From the NCBI GenBank assembly GCA_030685235.1, contig MU839152.1, forward strand, positions 124,001-188,000: a DNA stretch of 64,000 nucleotides. Direction: 5' to 3'. Source of the stretch: Copromyces sp. CBS 386.78 (lineage: Eukaryota > Ascomycota > Sordariomycetes > Sordariales > Sordariaceae). This document shows positions 1 to 10,844 of the stretch, one piece after another (positions within the stretch are counted from its first letter, which is position 1; each line of letters begins with the position of its first letter). The position numbers and the translations under genes are program-made. Below the pieces are notes generated by a model. That model was given only the letters and a program-made list of their open reading frames with translations, was not told the DNA's origin and searched no databases.

Positions 1-589
1 CGTAGAATTAAGACGGAACGCGAAGGGGTGTGCAAGACATTAGGAAGTGTAGGCTGGGTAGGCACGTAGCATCAACCCAGCTCCTTTCGACCTTTGGTTC
101 GGGATATATTACAACGAGGGAAGTCCTGTGGCTGAACATTGGATAAACAATCGTGGAAAGGTAGAGGTGTACGTAAGCAATTTGAAAGGTTAATGAAAAT
201 GGAAAGGACCTTGCTCTTGATGACAAAGGAGTTTTCTTCCAAGACCGCCTAATCGTATATATTTGTGAAGTTTCGTGAGGAACTGGAGGTAATGAGGTAC
301 ATAGTTCTGATGATGGTGATCAGGAATTTGACAAGAACGCTGTGTATGATCTTGATTCGAGGTTTTTGTGAGCTCCCGTTGGGAGTCCATGTATGCAAAG
401 AAGAGGTAGCTAATAGCTTATTTCCTATCATTCTCCCCAACATGCCGCTGATGAAAGCCAACGAAACACAAACAATGGGGGTTTTTCACCTCCGCTGTAC
501 AGACTGTGTGTAGTTTATAGCCATATTCATCATCAGTTCATGGCACCTTGTCTCATTTCCATTCTGCCGAACGATGAGTGACTGACTGA
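1..589. other. intergenic, downstream of the RBR ligase gene
   Basis: No gene is supported here. Short open frames on both strands show no recognisable domain, no splice-consistent extension and no coding-like composition. The stretch nearest 589 is presumably the 3' untranslated region of the minus-strand gene that follows. Confidence 0.5.
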
Positions 590-2995
590 CTACCAGTCAT
601 CATCATCAAAAAGCAGGTCCTCCTGATCTTCCAGTGCCAGGTGCACAAACTGCCTAATCCATGCCTCCTGCTGCGGATCGAGTCGTATCCCGTCAGGCAC
701 GTTGACCTGTATGTTATCGGGATTATTGGGATTATCAAAGTCCATCCTGGGATCGTTAGGACCGCGCCTTGCCCTGCCTCCCACATTACCCCTGACCACA
801 CCACCACCACCACCACCACCTCTGTTTCCTCTGGCAGCCGCACCGGCACCGACGCCACCATTGTTGTGGTTGTTGTTACGGTTATTATGCCGGTTGTTCG
901 GGGCACCTCCTCGATTCTGATGCTGTCCCCGAATATTTGCTCCCCCTGCCCCTTGTCCTCCTCGGGGGTTGTCTCCCCGACCTCCACCTCTTCCTCCTCC
1001 TCCACGGCCACCGCCTGCGGCAGGGCCATGGGGGGCGGCAGCACCAGCACCTCCACGACCGCGACCTCCTACCGGCTGATTACCTCCATCTATCCTTAGG
1101 ACGAGCGGACCTTCGCGCGCAACCGCGACTTCACCTCTTCCTGCGCCGTTCTGGTTCTGCGCTTCCGCTTCCATAGCTTCTTGAAGTTGCCTATTAAGCT
1201 CTCTATCACCGAAGGGAGGCGGTACCCTAAAATCGTCCTCCTCATCGTCGCTCTCTATCTCTATGTCCGCCATCAGTAGCGCCCTTAGTTCTTGCTCCGG
1301 TAGGCCCTCGATCCCTGGAGGCGCTGCGGGTGCGCCGCCTGCTACTGCTGCTGCTGCCGCTGCTCCGGGGCCAGCACGTCCAGCAGCCGCAGGAGCAGCA
1401 CCGTTACCGCCTTCGAACGCTATGCCCACATCATCGCCATCGCCTTGCTCCAACTCCCACAAGCGCTGGTAACACCCGGTGATTCTACCGCCGGGCATCT
1501 CGTTGAAGTGCTGATAAGGGTTGCCAGGATCCAGCCACGCTGAGCAGAGGTAACAGAAGTGCGTCTGGCACCGGTAGCAGATCATGTGGTTGCAGCCGTG
1601 CGTCTTTTGAGCAGGCGCCGCACATGTCGGGCAGGGGGTGGTGTGCAGCTTCATGTATTCCAGTGAAGCGATTTCCTCGGCCGTGAGCTCTTCGTTCTTG
1701 CGGGGTGCTTGGCACCGAACGAATTCGCCGTGCCAGGATTGTTGGCAGCGGGAGCAGAAGGCGAAGTTGCAGTCTTCACAGATGGCGAGGAGGTCGGTCG
1801 CGTTGTATGGCCTAGAAGCACCGCTGGTCGTCTCCTCCTCGTCGTCCTCCTCGTCGTCGTCATCGTTGAGCTCTAGCCCTTGCGGCTTCTTGTGCTTCTT
1901 GGAGCGAGCGGCTCCGTTGCACCATTGTCGCGGGCAGTAGATCGTGTTCTTGTCGGACTCGAGCTCGGTTTTGTACTTGAGCGTGACGTAGCGCTTCACG
2001 GTCTCCTGGTCAAGCGGGATTTGTAGAAGTTCGCTCGGGCTGATTTGCGTCTTGGGCTTCTTTCGCTTCTTGTTCCCTGAAGACGAGGCGGCTGCTTGTT
2101 CGCGCTCTTTGGCGCAGTTGGGGGCTAGACAGCGGACAGAGGTGAGATCGCCTTCTTTGATGGCGTTGTTGTAGAAGTCTTGTAGACACTCCACGCAGAA
2201 AACATGCTCACAATCGATCATCTTGTGGCACACAGTGCCTTTCTTGTAGTCTGTATTACACGTTAGCAGGTCGATTGCTAACACAAGATAACCGGATTTG
2301 CACATACCTAAGCACACCCCGCACTTGAACGTTTCCTTTTCAAACGCTGCTCGACGTGCCTGGATATCATAATCCATGATAGCGATCCTGTGCTGTGGGT
2401 CAACTTCCAGGGTCCCCTTCTCGTCCACAAGCCCAAAGACATTCTCAGCTGCCTGCTGAATGTGGTCGATGTACGTGAACCCAACCATATCACGACCCAT
2501 TTCTTCCCACAGTCGCGGCCCATCATCCTCGAGTCTCTTGATGGTCTCCTTGGAAAGCCATGGAGGGTCCGCAGAGATGGTAACAACTGGCGGTTTATCA
2601 GCCGGGTAGTCGGGTCCGAAGATGATCTCTAGGTGAACGGGAGGCAAGTGGGCTACCTCGTGACGATCAAGAGCCCCAGCCCCGGCGCCGGCGCCTTCAG
2701 CCGGACCTGCTCCTGCCACACGATCCGCGCCATTCGAAGGACCTCCATTCGCAGCTCCATTGACGTGGTTGGCGCCATTCGGCTGAGCCTTTCCTTGAGC
2801 CCGAGGGTCCGTGTTTGGGTCCGCGGCAGCGGGGAAGTAGACGAGAACTGGCTCGGTGGGGTTGACGGGGATATCGATGGCGATGGTATATGGGTCATCT
2901 GGGCGAGGGTGTTGGATCTCGGGATAGATCGCTATGAGAGAGCTGAGCTCTGTATCGCGGGGGCTGTCGGGGTCATCATAGTTGAAATAGGCCAT
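590..2995 (-). CDS. RWD + RING-IBR-RING (RBR) E3 ubiquitin ligase, Itt1/RNF14-like
   Basis: Predicted ubiquitin ligase that accepts ubiquitin from an E2 on a catalytic cysteine before passing it to a substrate. One 57-nt intron at 2251-2307 (GTATGT donor, GCTAAC branch, ACAG acceptor) is in frame and must be removed: without it 19 foreign residues split the first RING (CGVCL then DYKKG). The spliced product is 782 aa from the ATG at 2995. The open frame runs further upstream but lacks an ATG there, and this Met directly precedes the RWD domain. Order: RWD (about 1-215), RING1 from Cys225, IBR, then RING2 with CPTC and the HGCNHM signature, whose Cys449 is the predicted catalytic residue. The NPYQHF segment after RING2 is typical of the Itt1/RNF14 group. 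Oddities: an Asp/Glu-rich insertion inside the IBR, and a long Ala/Gly then RGG/GRGG-rich tail, ending in an acidic DDDDW terminus. Yeast Itt1 is much shorter. The family assignment is firm; the substrate is unknown. Confidence 0.9.
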   Translation of the reverse strand: MAYFNYDDPDSPRDTELSSLIAIYPEIQHPRPDDPYTIAIDIPVNPTEPVLVYFPAAADPNTDPRAQGKAQPNGANHVNGAANGGPSNGADRVAGAGPAEGAGAGAGALDRHEVAHLPPVHLEIIFGPDYPADKPPVVTISADPPWLSKETIKRLEDDGPRLWEEMGRDMVGFTYIDHIQQAAENVFGLVDEKGTLEVDPQHRIAIMDYDIQARRAAFEKETFKCGVCLGMCKSGYLVLAIDLLTCNTDYKKGTVCHKMIDCEHVFCVECLQDFYNNAIKEGDLTSVRCLAPNCAKEREQAAASSSGNKKRKKPKTQISPSELLQIPLDQETVKRYVTLKYKTELESDKNTIYCPRQWCNGAARSKKHKKPQGLELNDDDDEEDDEEETTSGASRPYNATDLLAICEDCNFAFCSRCQQSWHGEFVRCQAPRKNEELTAEEIASLEYMKLHTTPCPTCAAPAQKTHGCNHMICYRCQTHFCYLCSAWLDPGNPYQHFNEMPGGRITGCYQRLWELEQGDGDDVGIAFEGGNGAAPAAAGRAGPGAAAAAAVAGGAPAAPPGIEGLPEQELRALLMADIEIESDDEEDDFRVPPPFGDRELNRQLQEAMEAEAQNQNGAGRGEVAVAREGPLVLRIDGGNQPVGGRGRGGAGAAAPHGPAAGGGRGGGGRGGGRGDNPRGGQGAGGANIRGQHQNRGGAPNNRHNNRNNNHNNGGVGAGAAARGNRGGGGGGGVVRGNVGGRARRGPNDPRMDFDNPNNPDNIQVNVPDGIRLDPQQEAWIRQFVHLALEDQEDLLFDDDDW

Positions 2996-3933
2996 CGATA
3001 CACGATGTGGTGCCAAGACTTCAGGATACGTCTTTTGGTGTTTTGGTCGTTGAGCGTGGCCCACCCTTGCTGCTACCTGGACGACTTGTAGCAGATGTGA
3101 GAGAAAAGGAAGGTTCGCTGTGAGAAATGACTCTGGAAAGCCATGCAGTAAAGCTTCGCTCTCGATGAAGAGTTTGTGAGTATGGATGAGGTTGTAGGAG
3201 TTCAAGGGTCTCTTCAGTCGGGAGTCTAAAGTCGAGACTTTTTTGGTGAGATGGAATGCCAAGAGAAAGAGCTAAAGAGACTAGTAGAAGAGAAGTGATA
3301 GATTTGTCAGAAGCAAATGGAAATGCCTTTCTCGTTCAGGAACCGTACACCGGTATCCGCGTTGGTAATCCGTAAGGCTATGGTTGGGAGGCAAATTTGT
3401 AGGAGATATCTTGTTCCACAGTCGGTGCCCCGCGAATTGGATGCGAGAGTGATTTGAGGTTGATGGTCGTCGGGGTTGACTGTTGAGTGACGGAGATTCG
3501 CCGTCGGGCTCCCGACTCCAGATGACTCGCCTGCCGGTAGGTGGTGTGGTCGTCCCCTTCTTGGCAAATCAACGGGCAGCACATCTTGTTAGTGCATAGG
3601 CCTAAAATGGTAGCCCGACAAGCTGGGCCTTAACTGCCATTTGCTGCCGCAGAAGCCCCCGATTGGCTGGGTTCCACTCCTCTACGTAGTGCATCTCCTC
3701 TTTCGGTTCCTTGTTCCATGTGTAACAACACATCTTTCGCGAATTTGAAGCCATCACCACTTTAGGCTTCGACTGTCACTTGTACTTTTGTCTTACTTCG
3801 AAGTCGCGATACCGCGGGGTTTCAGTTCCACATAATCAAATGCAATCTTAAGCTCTCTTTACTTGTTTATAACCCTCCTACTTAACCACCCAAGCCGCAC
3901 CCCGCGGCGTACCTACCCTCCCAGATCGCAACC
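2996..3933. promoter_or_regulatory. shared divergent promoter region
   Basis: This 938-bp stretch separates the start codons of two divergently transcribed genes, so it must hold both promoters. Pyrimidine-rich tracts lie close to the plus-strand start (around 3840-3900), as is common upstream of fungal genes. I see no convincing TATA box at a canonical distance and no structured motif. The open minus-strand frame continuing beyond 2995 has no ATG and is treated as leader. Confidence 0.5.
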
Positions 3934-4886
3934 ATGGACGACGACGTGACACCTCTCGCCTCGCTCTCCTTGACGCATGTCTACTATGTACGTCCTTCCA
4001 TCATTCTCCACACACAATTCCAAGCCCAACCGCTCCACTATGCCTACCTATAACCAACCTTTCACTTACCTCCTTCTTCTCTGCTCAACAGAACCCAGAC
4101 GATCCCATCTCCCTCCTTTGCGCCTGGCTCGCCCTCGTCCCCCAAGCCCTCTGCGTCGTCTACGCGACCCTGATCTGGTCCACCCGCGAAGCCGAAGTGA
4201 TTCTCATGTTCGCCGGCCAGCTCGCCTGCGAAGCCGCCAACTTTGCGCTCAAGCGCCTGATCAAGGAGGAACGGCCGGCTAGGATACACGCGACAGGTGG
4301 GAAAGGGTATGGGATGCCGAGCAGCCATGCGCAGTTTGCGTTTTTCTGGGCGGTTGCCGTGGGTTTGTTTTTATTGGGGAGGCATACGCCTAAGGAGAAG
4401 CAGCAACAACGAAAACAGAGGGAAAAGAAGAAGGAGGTTACGAAGGGAAATGGGACTACAATTGGTACCACTGGGAATGGAAATGGAAACGGGGGTCTGT
4501 TCAAGACCCTAACCGACTCCGCCACCGACCTCGAGCGCTACGCTCACGAGCCCTGGTCCTTCGCCCACCGCTTCGTCGCCAGCCTGGGAGCGCTGGTGCT
4601 CGCGGGCGCTGTAGCCTGGAGCCGCATCTACCTTGGATATCACACGGAGAAGCAGGTGCTGGTGGGCTGCGGGGCGGGAACGCTTTGCGCGGTTGCATGG
4701 TTTGTCGTCACGCACGTGGTGCGGCAGTCGGGCCTGCTGGGGCAGATCTTGGATTTCCCCGTTGTGAGGTGGTTCCGGGTCAGGGACCTGGTTGTTGAGG
4801 AGGATCTGCCGCAGGCTGGGTGGGAGAAGTGGGAGGAGCAGAGGGTTGCGAAGAGGGAGGTGGAGGAGAGGAAGAAGGGGTTGTGA
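3934..4886 (+). CDS. cax4: dolichyldiphosphatase (PAP2 family, Cax4/DOLPP1-like)
   Basis: ER-membrane phosphatase expected to remove a phosphate from dolichyl diphosphate released on the lumenal side, recycling the lipid carrier for N-glycosylation. Two exons: 3934-3987 (18 codons, ending HVYY) and 4092-4886, with a 104-nt intron (GTACGT donor, CAACAG acceptor); product 282 aa. The ATG sits in an ACCATGG context. All three PAP2 motifs are visible: K-x6-RP (Lys72 to Pro80), PSSH (94-97) and SR-x5-H (Ser195 to His202), with hydrophobic segments around them. Unusual is a highly charged, Gln/Lys then Gly/Asn-rich low-complexity insertion of about 40 residues after the PSSH helix, which yeast Cax4 and human DOLPP1 lack as far as I recall. 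The symbol is the yeast orthologue name. Confidence 0.9.
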
Positions 4887-5480
4887 TGGCTGCCCGGTGG
4901 GCTGTTTTCAAATGGGTGCAAGCCATGTTAGACAAGAGGTGGGATGTAGTAGCGGGTGTACATATTGGCCTTAGAGCGAGAGGATATACCCTGTGAATTT
5001 ATTAATGTTTTGCTGACTGTGGAGAGAGCACAACCTCGTATTGTTGAAGCATTTGTCGATGATGTATATGGAAACTCTTCAAGCGTCCGAGATAGTGCGC
5101 GATGACATGAAAACCTAAAAGCCAAAGGTACAGCTAACTGACCATATTGTGAAGCATCTTTAACACAAAAAAATAAGCCTGCGCCCGCCATATTAACACA
5201 TAACTAATACGATGCCCGAGACCATGCAGATCTTTTCCAACTTTATCCTCCCGTATAACCAAACCACCCTAGATCCTGTCGTTGGAAATGTCGTTTCGTT
5301 GTTCAGTAACTGTTTTCCCTGCAGGATTCGGCCTGTTTCACCTCCTCCGTCTTTCTTTCCGTTGGTTCGCATTCTGGCCATCATCCTTACTTTCCGTGGG
5401 TTTAAAGCCCACAAAGCAGCTTTCTTGCTCTTATAAGGCCATCGTCTATTCACAACCATGATCAAATCCCATTGTGCAGA
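4887..5480. other. convergent 3' intergenic region
   Basis: This 594-bp gap lies between two converging genes and should contain both 3' untranslated regions. No coding potential, RNA gene or repeat is apparent. Confidence 0.5.
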
Positions 5481-6484
5481 TCATCGCTCTCCCGAAGGCG
5501 GCACCTCAACAATCTGGGGTGGTTCCGGTTGTCCCTGGCTCCCTTGTTGAGCCGCCTCCGCCTGAGCCTTTGCAGCAGCAGCTTGCTGTTCCCGAGCTTT
5601 CTGCGAGTCTAGGACTGCCTGCATCTCCGGCGAGGGATTGAAGCCCGCATGGTCCGAGTGCTTTTTGTAGAAGTAGCTGTCCGGCTTGAGTGTGGGAAAA
5701 TCCTCCGGAAGACTGGTGAGGACCAATTGGAGGATGGCGTCAACGGACTTTTGCTTGGATGCGTCTCGGTGCCAGATGGAGATCAGGTGGGAGGTGAAGC
5801 GGACAGAGAGGCCTACGCCGCAAAGTTGGTCACCTTTATTTTTTGTCATTGTGTGAGCACCAAGATCTGTCACGAATTCATAGGAGAACATGAAACTTAC
5901 CCTCCTCAAGCACATCCTGCAGCTGCTCGCCAATAGCAAGCACTTGCACGCGGGTCCATAAATCAGGCCCGTTGGCCTTGGGAACGCGGAAAGTCCAGCT
6001 ACCGCCGAGGATGTTACGGCGATCCTCCCAGATGGGCTTGAAGCCGACCTTGAACAGGTAGATGGACTCGCGCATCTTGATGCTCTCGATGGGCATGTTG
6101 TTGTTGTAGCGCCAGAAATCCTGGACGCTCTCGATCGTGGACCCGAGCTGCTCCAGGTTCGAGTGGTAGCTACCATCGGAGGCGGACTTGCTCTGCTGCT
6201 GGTCTTTATCAGGTCTACATAGGCGATGTGTTAGAAGATATTGCATCGCACTTGTATATATATGGAGAAGTGGAGGTGCGGAGATGCTTGGTACTCCGGC
6301 AGAACTTTCACACATACCTATCGAACCAAACGTTCCAGTAATGCTGCGTCGGCAAAGGACGCATCGTTTTGAGGAAGTTACGCTTCAGGTCATCACGATC
6401 TGTGGATGACGAGCTCACGTTGTCAGCGGTACTTTGCGACAGGCCGGAGAGGCCGCGCGTGAAGAGACCTGGTCTTGATGACAT
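5481..6484 (-). CDS. class II eIF4E (4EHP/eIF4E2-like) mRNA cap-binding protein
   Basis: Cap-binding protein of the eIF4E fold. Three exons were rebuilt: 6484-6318, 6214-5901 and 5833-5481. The introns are 6215-6317 (103 nt) and 5834-5900 (67 nt), with GTATGT and GTAAGT donors; product 277 aa. The fold is recognisable from HYWNVWFDR (48-56), VQDFW (86-90), PIWED (116-120, the conserved cap-stacking Trp), GGSW, and a C-terminal half with CGVGLSVRF and ISIWHRDA. At the place of the first cap-stacking Trp of canonical eIF4E (human W56) this protein has Tyr72 in the context GSYHSNLEQLG, the hallmark of class II members such as human 4EHP. Such proteins usually act in repression or regulation rather than bulk initiation. 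The Gln/Ala-rich C-terminal 60 residues are an extension. The class assignment is confident; the cellular role is inferred from the family. Confidence 0.9.
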
Positions 6485-8172
6485 TGTTCCGGGAGAGTGT
6501 GGGTGATGCTAGAAGTTGATGATGACCCAAGGTACCGAAATCCAATCGAGCTTGAGTGAGAGAAGGGACGGATATATATATATATATATATGTATATTTA
6601 TTTCTGGAGATAAAAGGGGAAGGCCGAGAAAGTGGTGTTTCCAATGGCTGGTTGAGGAGGCTACCTTACCCCTAGAGGTACATAAGCAATACCTTTCTAA
6701 GTGAGGGGGAGAGGCTTGTGAGCCTATGATGGTGAATCCGTAACGGCTCGCTTCTGTGTGATTTTGTGAGCGTCGGATGTGATGAACAACGCTGGTTGGC
6801 TTCTTTGTTGGACTTGTCACCGGTAACAAATGATTTGATTTGAGATATTATGGTCAATGGGAAGGAATATCGGACGAACAGATAAAGAGACAGAGGTGGA
6901 CAGGTTTGAGGTCGTGATAAAACAATGAGGCGGCGGCTATCGCTACCGTACCGCTTTGGCGCCCGTTCCATCACTTCGAGTGTCGTTCCGGACCAACGAG
7001 ATGAAACACTATCACGCCAGCTGACGAGGGGTGTCAGGCACGCGACAGGGGATCAAGTTCCCCAGGTTTCAACCACCACCAGCCGCCCTGGCAGACGTCG
7101 CATCACCGCAGGTTTGAGGTCGTTGTACCCAAACCCCACGATATCGAAGGATTGCGGCAATCATCGCTCACAGTACAAGTATTTATCTGTGCGCATAGAG
7201 ATAATTGAATGTAAAACATCTAGTCCGAGTGGTAAGATGTCGTAATGTGCATAGCTGTTATTTAAGTCCTGCCTCAGTACATCTGGCACTCGTTGAATAA
7301 CTGGAACCTTGATACTCATGACCTCCTCTTCTTCTGGATGGTCTAGCTTATTGGAAGTGTTTGATTGAATCTTCAACGTCAAGGCGGAGCAGATAAAAGT
7401 TGAACAGGTCATGCATAAATATATGCAGTGGTTGTGAGGTGCCATTTCCTTTGGCACGGTGTAAAGTCAAGGTCGAAGTTGCTTTCTCATAGAGCATGTT
7501 AGCAAACTAAGGTGTGATCTTTCATATAAATCTGTTAGTGGGCTCCATCTTTCCTAACGCGCCGCTGACGAACACGGCACCCCGCTGAAGCATAAGAACC
7601 CGCACCTGCAGACCGACGCCAGGATTTGTGGTATCCACTTGAATATCTCGGTCATCCGCAGGCGACTGGAACTCTAGATCACCTTCATCCTCACCATGAC
7701 AACCCGTTCTTGAGATACAAACCCCCCCTTGGTTGGAAACAAGAGAGAACTTTCGAAGCCGCCACGCCAATTTGTAACTTATCACGCTAAAACTTTGAAA
7801 ATATATTTCGCGCAGAAATTGCTCGGTGCCCTCCAGCTCGGGCTTCCATGTGCACCTCTGAGCTTCGTCCACCTGCTAGAAATTCGACAGTCTTCAAGTC
7901 AACCTCTTCTCAATCAGCTCTCAATATTTCAATATTAGAGTCTGTGACATATCCGGACTGCAAAAACTTATTGTTGCATTTTCCACCATCAGCTTGAATC
8001 TGGAACTTATACATATCTGTCCGTCCACCCATCCTCGAGACCTCAAAATTCCCTTCCACATCATCACCTTTCGACTGACACTTCTTTCCAAGACTTTCCA
8101 GGAAATCTCCATCTCCGCCCTTTCTCATTGCCGTCACAGTAGACAACCACGTCGGCCACAAGTTCTTCAGAG
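6485..8172. promoter_or_regulatory. long divergent intergenic region
   Basis: About 1.7 kb separates divergent starts at 6484 (-) and 8173 (+). It carries promoters and leaders for both. An unspliced minus-strand frame at 7522-7872 (116 aa) resembles nothing I recognise and is not called. A pyrimidine-rich run with CAAC/CATC motifs at about 8030-8170 looks like the leader of the plus-strand gene. Confidence 0.45.
6572..6591. repeat. (AT)10 microsatellite
   Basis: Twenty bases of perfect AT dinucleotide repeat lie 88 bp upstream of the eIF4E-like start codon, inside its promoter or leader. Length variation between strains would be expected. Confidence 0.9.
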
Positions 8173-9252
8173 ATGTTCAATATGGCATTTCGGCCCAAGC
8201 CTACCGATGCCATGGACGAAGTCGTGGACCTTCGCCCTCAGACCACCCAGCAGTCGGGCCCTGCCCAAAAACCTGACATGCGGTTTGATCTTTCAACATT
8301 TGGAAACTCCGACCTTGCCAGCAAACTTCCAGGCTTTCTAGAAGAAATGGCCCGGGCCAATCGCGCGACCCAAGAGCTCGCGGCAGCCAACCCCAAGGCT
8401 GCCCGAATTGAGATTGACGACGAGGAGGAGGTCGACCAGCCTGTGATCGAAATGAACCTTTACTCCGGAGTGCTCGAGTCGGAGGAACCGAAGAAGGAGA
8501 TCCTCATGCCCAACGGACAACCCTTCGCCGGGGATGGTGTTATTGATGGCGATGCTGAGCCATTCATCTCGGAGCCGGTCGAGGTTAGACACACCACCAC
8601 CACCACCACCAATGAATATGACAGGAAGCGCCGAGTTTCGGCCTCCAGCTCCAGCTCCTACTTCAGTAGTAGCAGCAGCAGCTCCGAGGGAGAGACTCGG
8701 ATAATCAAGATCTCGATCGTAGAAAGGGACGACGCTAGGGAGGGCAGCCCGGACTCGCAAGCATCTGCCGACAGCAAAGAAAGCGAAAGCTTATCCTCAA
8801 GCAAAGGCTCCCCGACCAAGATCCCGCGCGGTCCCAACGGCGAGCCGGAACAGCTTATCGCCAAGCTTCACAAATCGCCCTCCCCCCCTCCAAGAAGCAA
8901 ATCCGGCAGCGATGCTCCTGCTCTTGGGACCTCTTCGCGGGAAGCAACACTTGCAACAACCACAAGAACCGCCGCCCTCAAAGGACGCAGCAGCCCCTCC
9001 TCTGCTGCGCAGGGCCAAAATGTCCAGGACTGGGTGAACGACCAGCCATCCATGACGGGGGATTACACCGAGATTGCGGGGGCTCCTAACAGAAAGATGC
9101 TTGTTCCCCTTAGCCGCTTGGGGCGAAAACAGTCCCAGAAGAATGTACAGGACTGGGTGAACAGCCAGTCGGGTCAGAGCGGATCAACAGGCGGATCTTC
9201 TGGAAAAGGAGGAGGATACCCAGAGGGTTACGAGAAGCGTGGCGAGAACTAA
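8173..9252 (+). CDS. disordered protein of unknown function with a duplicated NVQDWVN motif
   Basis: A single uninterrupted frame of 359 aa. The start is the first ATG (MFNMAF); a second Met three codons later is equally possible. I do not recognise the family. Residues 1-75 are the most ordered-looking part (FDLSTFGNSDLASKLPGFLEEM). The rest is low complexity: acidic patches, Ser runs (about 155-175), Pro/Ser-rich stretches and a Gly-rich C terminus. Near the end the motif NVQDWVN occurs twice, each time after Gln-rich basic sequence (QGQ-NVQDWVND and SQK-NVQDWVNS), suggesting a short linear binding motif. Codon use matches neighbouring genes and no stop interrupts the frame, so it is probably a real gene. 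A likely 3' UTR intron follows at 9288-9366. Confidence 0.7.
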   Translation: MFNMAFRPKPTDAMDEVVDLRPQTTQQSGPAQKPDMRFDLSTFGNSDLASKLPGFLEEMARANRATQELAAANPKAARIEIDDEEEVDQPVIEMNLYSGVLESEEPKKEILMPNGQPFAGDGVIDGDAEPFISEPVEVRHTTTTTTNEYDRKRRVSASSSSSYFSSSSSSSEGETRIIKISIVERDDAREGSPDSQASADSKESESLSSSKGSPTKIPRGPNGEPEQLIAKLHKSPSPPPRSKSGSDAPALGTSSREATLATTTRTAALKGRSSPSSAAQGQNVQDWVNDQPSMTGDYTEIAGAPNRKMLVPLSRLGRKQSQKNVQDWVNSQSGQSGSTGGSSGKGGGYPEGYEKRGEN

Positions 9253-9287
9253 AAGCAGAAGCGTTTCTCCTCCTCGCTAAGGTTAAG

Positions 9288-9366
9288 GTATGTGTTTTTC
9301 CCCCCTATTGCCACGAGGCCGGCCAGCTGCTTGTTGAACGTTCAAACTAACCCGTCAATCACACAG
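9288..9366 (+). other. probable 3' UTR intron
   Basis: A GTATGT donor, an ACTAAC-type branch sequence near the 3' end and a CACAG acceptor define a plausible 79-nt intron. It begins only 35 bases after the stop codon of the gene ending at 9252. Its signals match the coding introns in this window. Transcription of this part is inferred. Confidence 0.45.
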
Positions 9367-10844
9367 ATATTACCGGTTGTGTCATCTACAGCGCAACGGC
9401 ATCCGCATACCACAAAGCGGAACCGGGGCGGAAGAGTGGAGGATTGTACCAACCAAGGCAGCTCAACTCGAAAAGCGGCGGCAATGACACAAGATGGTCA
9501 TAATAATCATCATCATCATTGCGAAGGATTACCAGTTTTGCCTTTGGCGTTGACTATGGTAACTTCGTCTGTTTTTTCCCACAAATCGACGCAACTTTCA
9601 TCATGAAGAGCGCTCTTCATGGATACATGATAAACCTGGCAACATGACAGCACGAATCGAGCCCGAGTTCGCTTGGATGAGGATTTGTCTTGTTATGTTA
9701 CAAGAGACGGGAGGCGGAAAGAAGGGAGAAGGGAAGGGAAAAGGCCAGGAAAGAGAAGGCAAATTAACGGGGAACCATTGAACTATATTGGTATTTGTTG
9801 CTTATTGCATGATTGTTTTTAGACATGGCATGCATGGCCGTCAAGGAAACGGAAAATAGGGGCGTCTGGAGTCGATATACCTACACACATCACTACTGTT
9901 ATGGATATGGAGATGAAATGGGTGTGCACGTTTGTTTTGTTCAGAGAGGACTTAACCTTTTGTTTTGGGGTGTTATGTTGCTTGGGAACTTGAATGTCAC
10001 TTGCATCGCTGGCTTGAGGTTGTCATCAAGGCTTTGTATCTTCTTCCCCCCAAGCCAGCAGTTTACCATCATCAAGAGCCTATTTATTGGAGAAGGAAGA
10101 GGGTATCTTCCTTAATCAAATTGGGGTGGAGTGTATGAGATAAGGGTGTTGTCGATATGGACCAAGACCAAGAACAACGGAAGCAGAGAGCGGGCAACCT
10201 CCTTGTAGCTCAATGGTCATCTTCATTGCACTTGATAGTTAACGAGAAAACACCAGCCACTTTTGATTCTCAACTCTACAGATACTTCCATCATTACTTT
10301 TTGCCAAGGGTGATAATCTCTAAAGGTTTGCCAACTTCATTTCATGAGTTATAACCCTAAAAGTCCATATCGATCTTGCACAGCACGCTATAGACTTACT
10401 TGCTATGCCTCAACTTGCATCCCCAACATTGGCATACGGGGGATAGAACTTCTAAAAGTACAGATATTGCAGAGAAGAAAAAGAAACCACGCCAAACGAG
10501 AACCCGTACATAACTCTGGGGAATAGTAAGACAATGATCAGAGAAATAAGAATTGTAAACTTCAAAGCAAATGCCGTACCGCGCTGCGCCATCATCTCAA
10601 CCAGACTCCAGTCATTGCCCTGCCTTTCTCATAATTTCCTTTCCTTTGCCTGTTCCTTGTGAAGCCCTTCTCATTTCCCAGAAGCCCACAGATCCATTCC
10701 ACCAACACCGATCTCGTTGAATCATACATATCCGTTTGTGAAACGCCGTCCATAAACTCCCTGCTTGCTTGCATGCTTGGTCCAATGCATCCATCCATCC
10801 GTTCACCAAAACGCGCAGACTCCCAGACCAAGTAACTTCCATCA
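9367..10844. other. convergent intergenic region
   Basis: About 1.5 kb between two converging genes with no supported coding region. Short frames here lack domains. A GA-rich purine tract at about 9710-9770 is the only compositional feature noticed. Part of the left side is probably the 3' UTR of the upstream gene. Confidence 0.45.

Noticed and set aside
7522..7872. 116-codon minus-strand frame as a small gene
   Set aside because: No domain, no clear splice extension or start context, and it lies in a promoter-sized gap; support is too weak to call.
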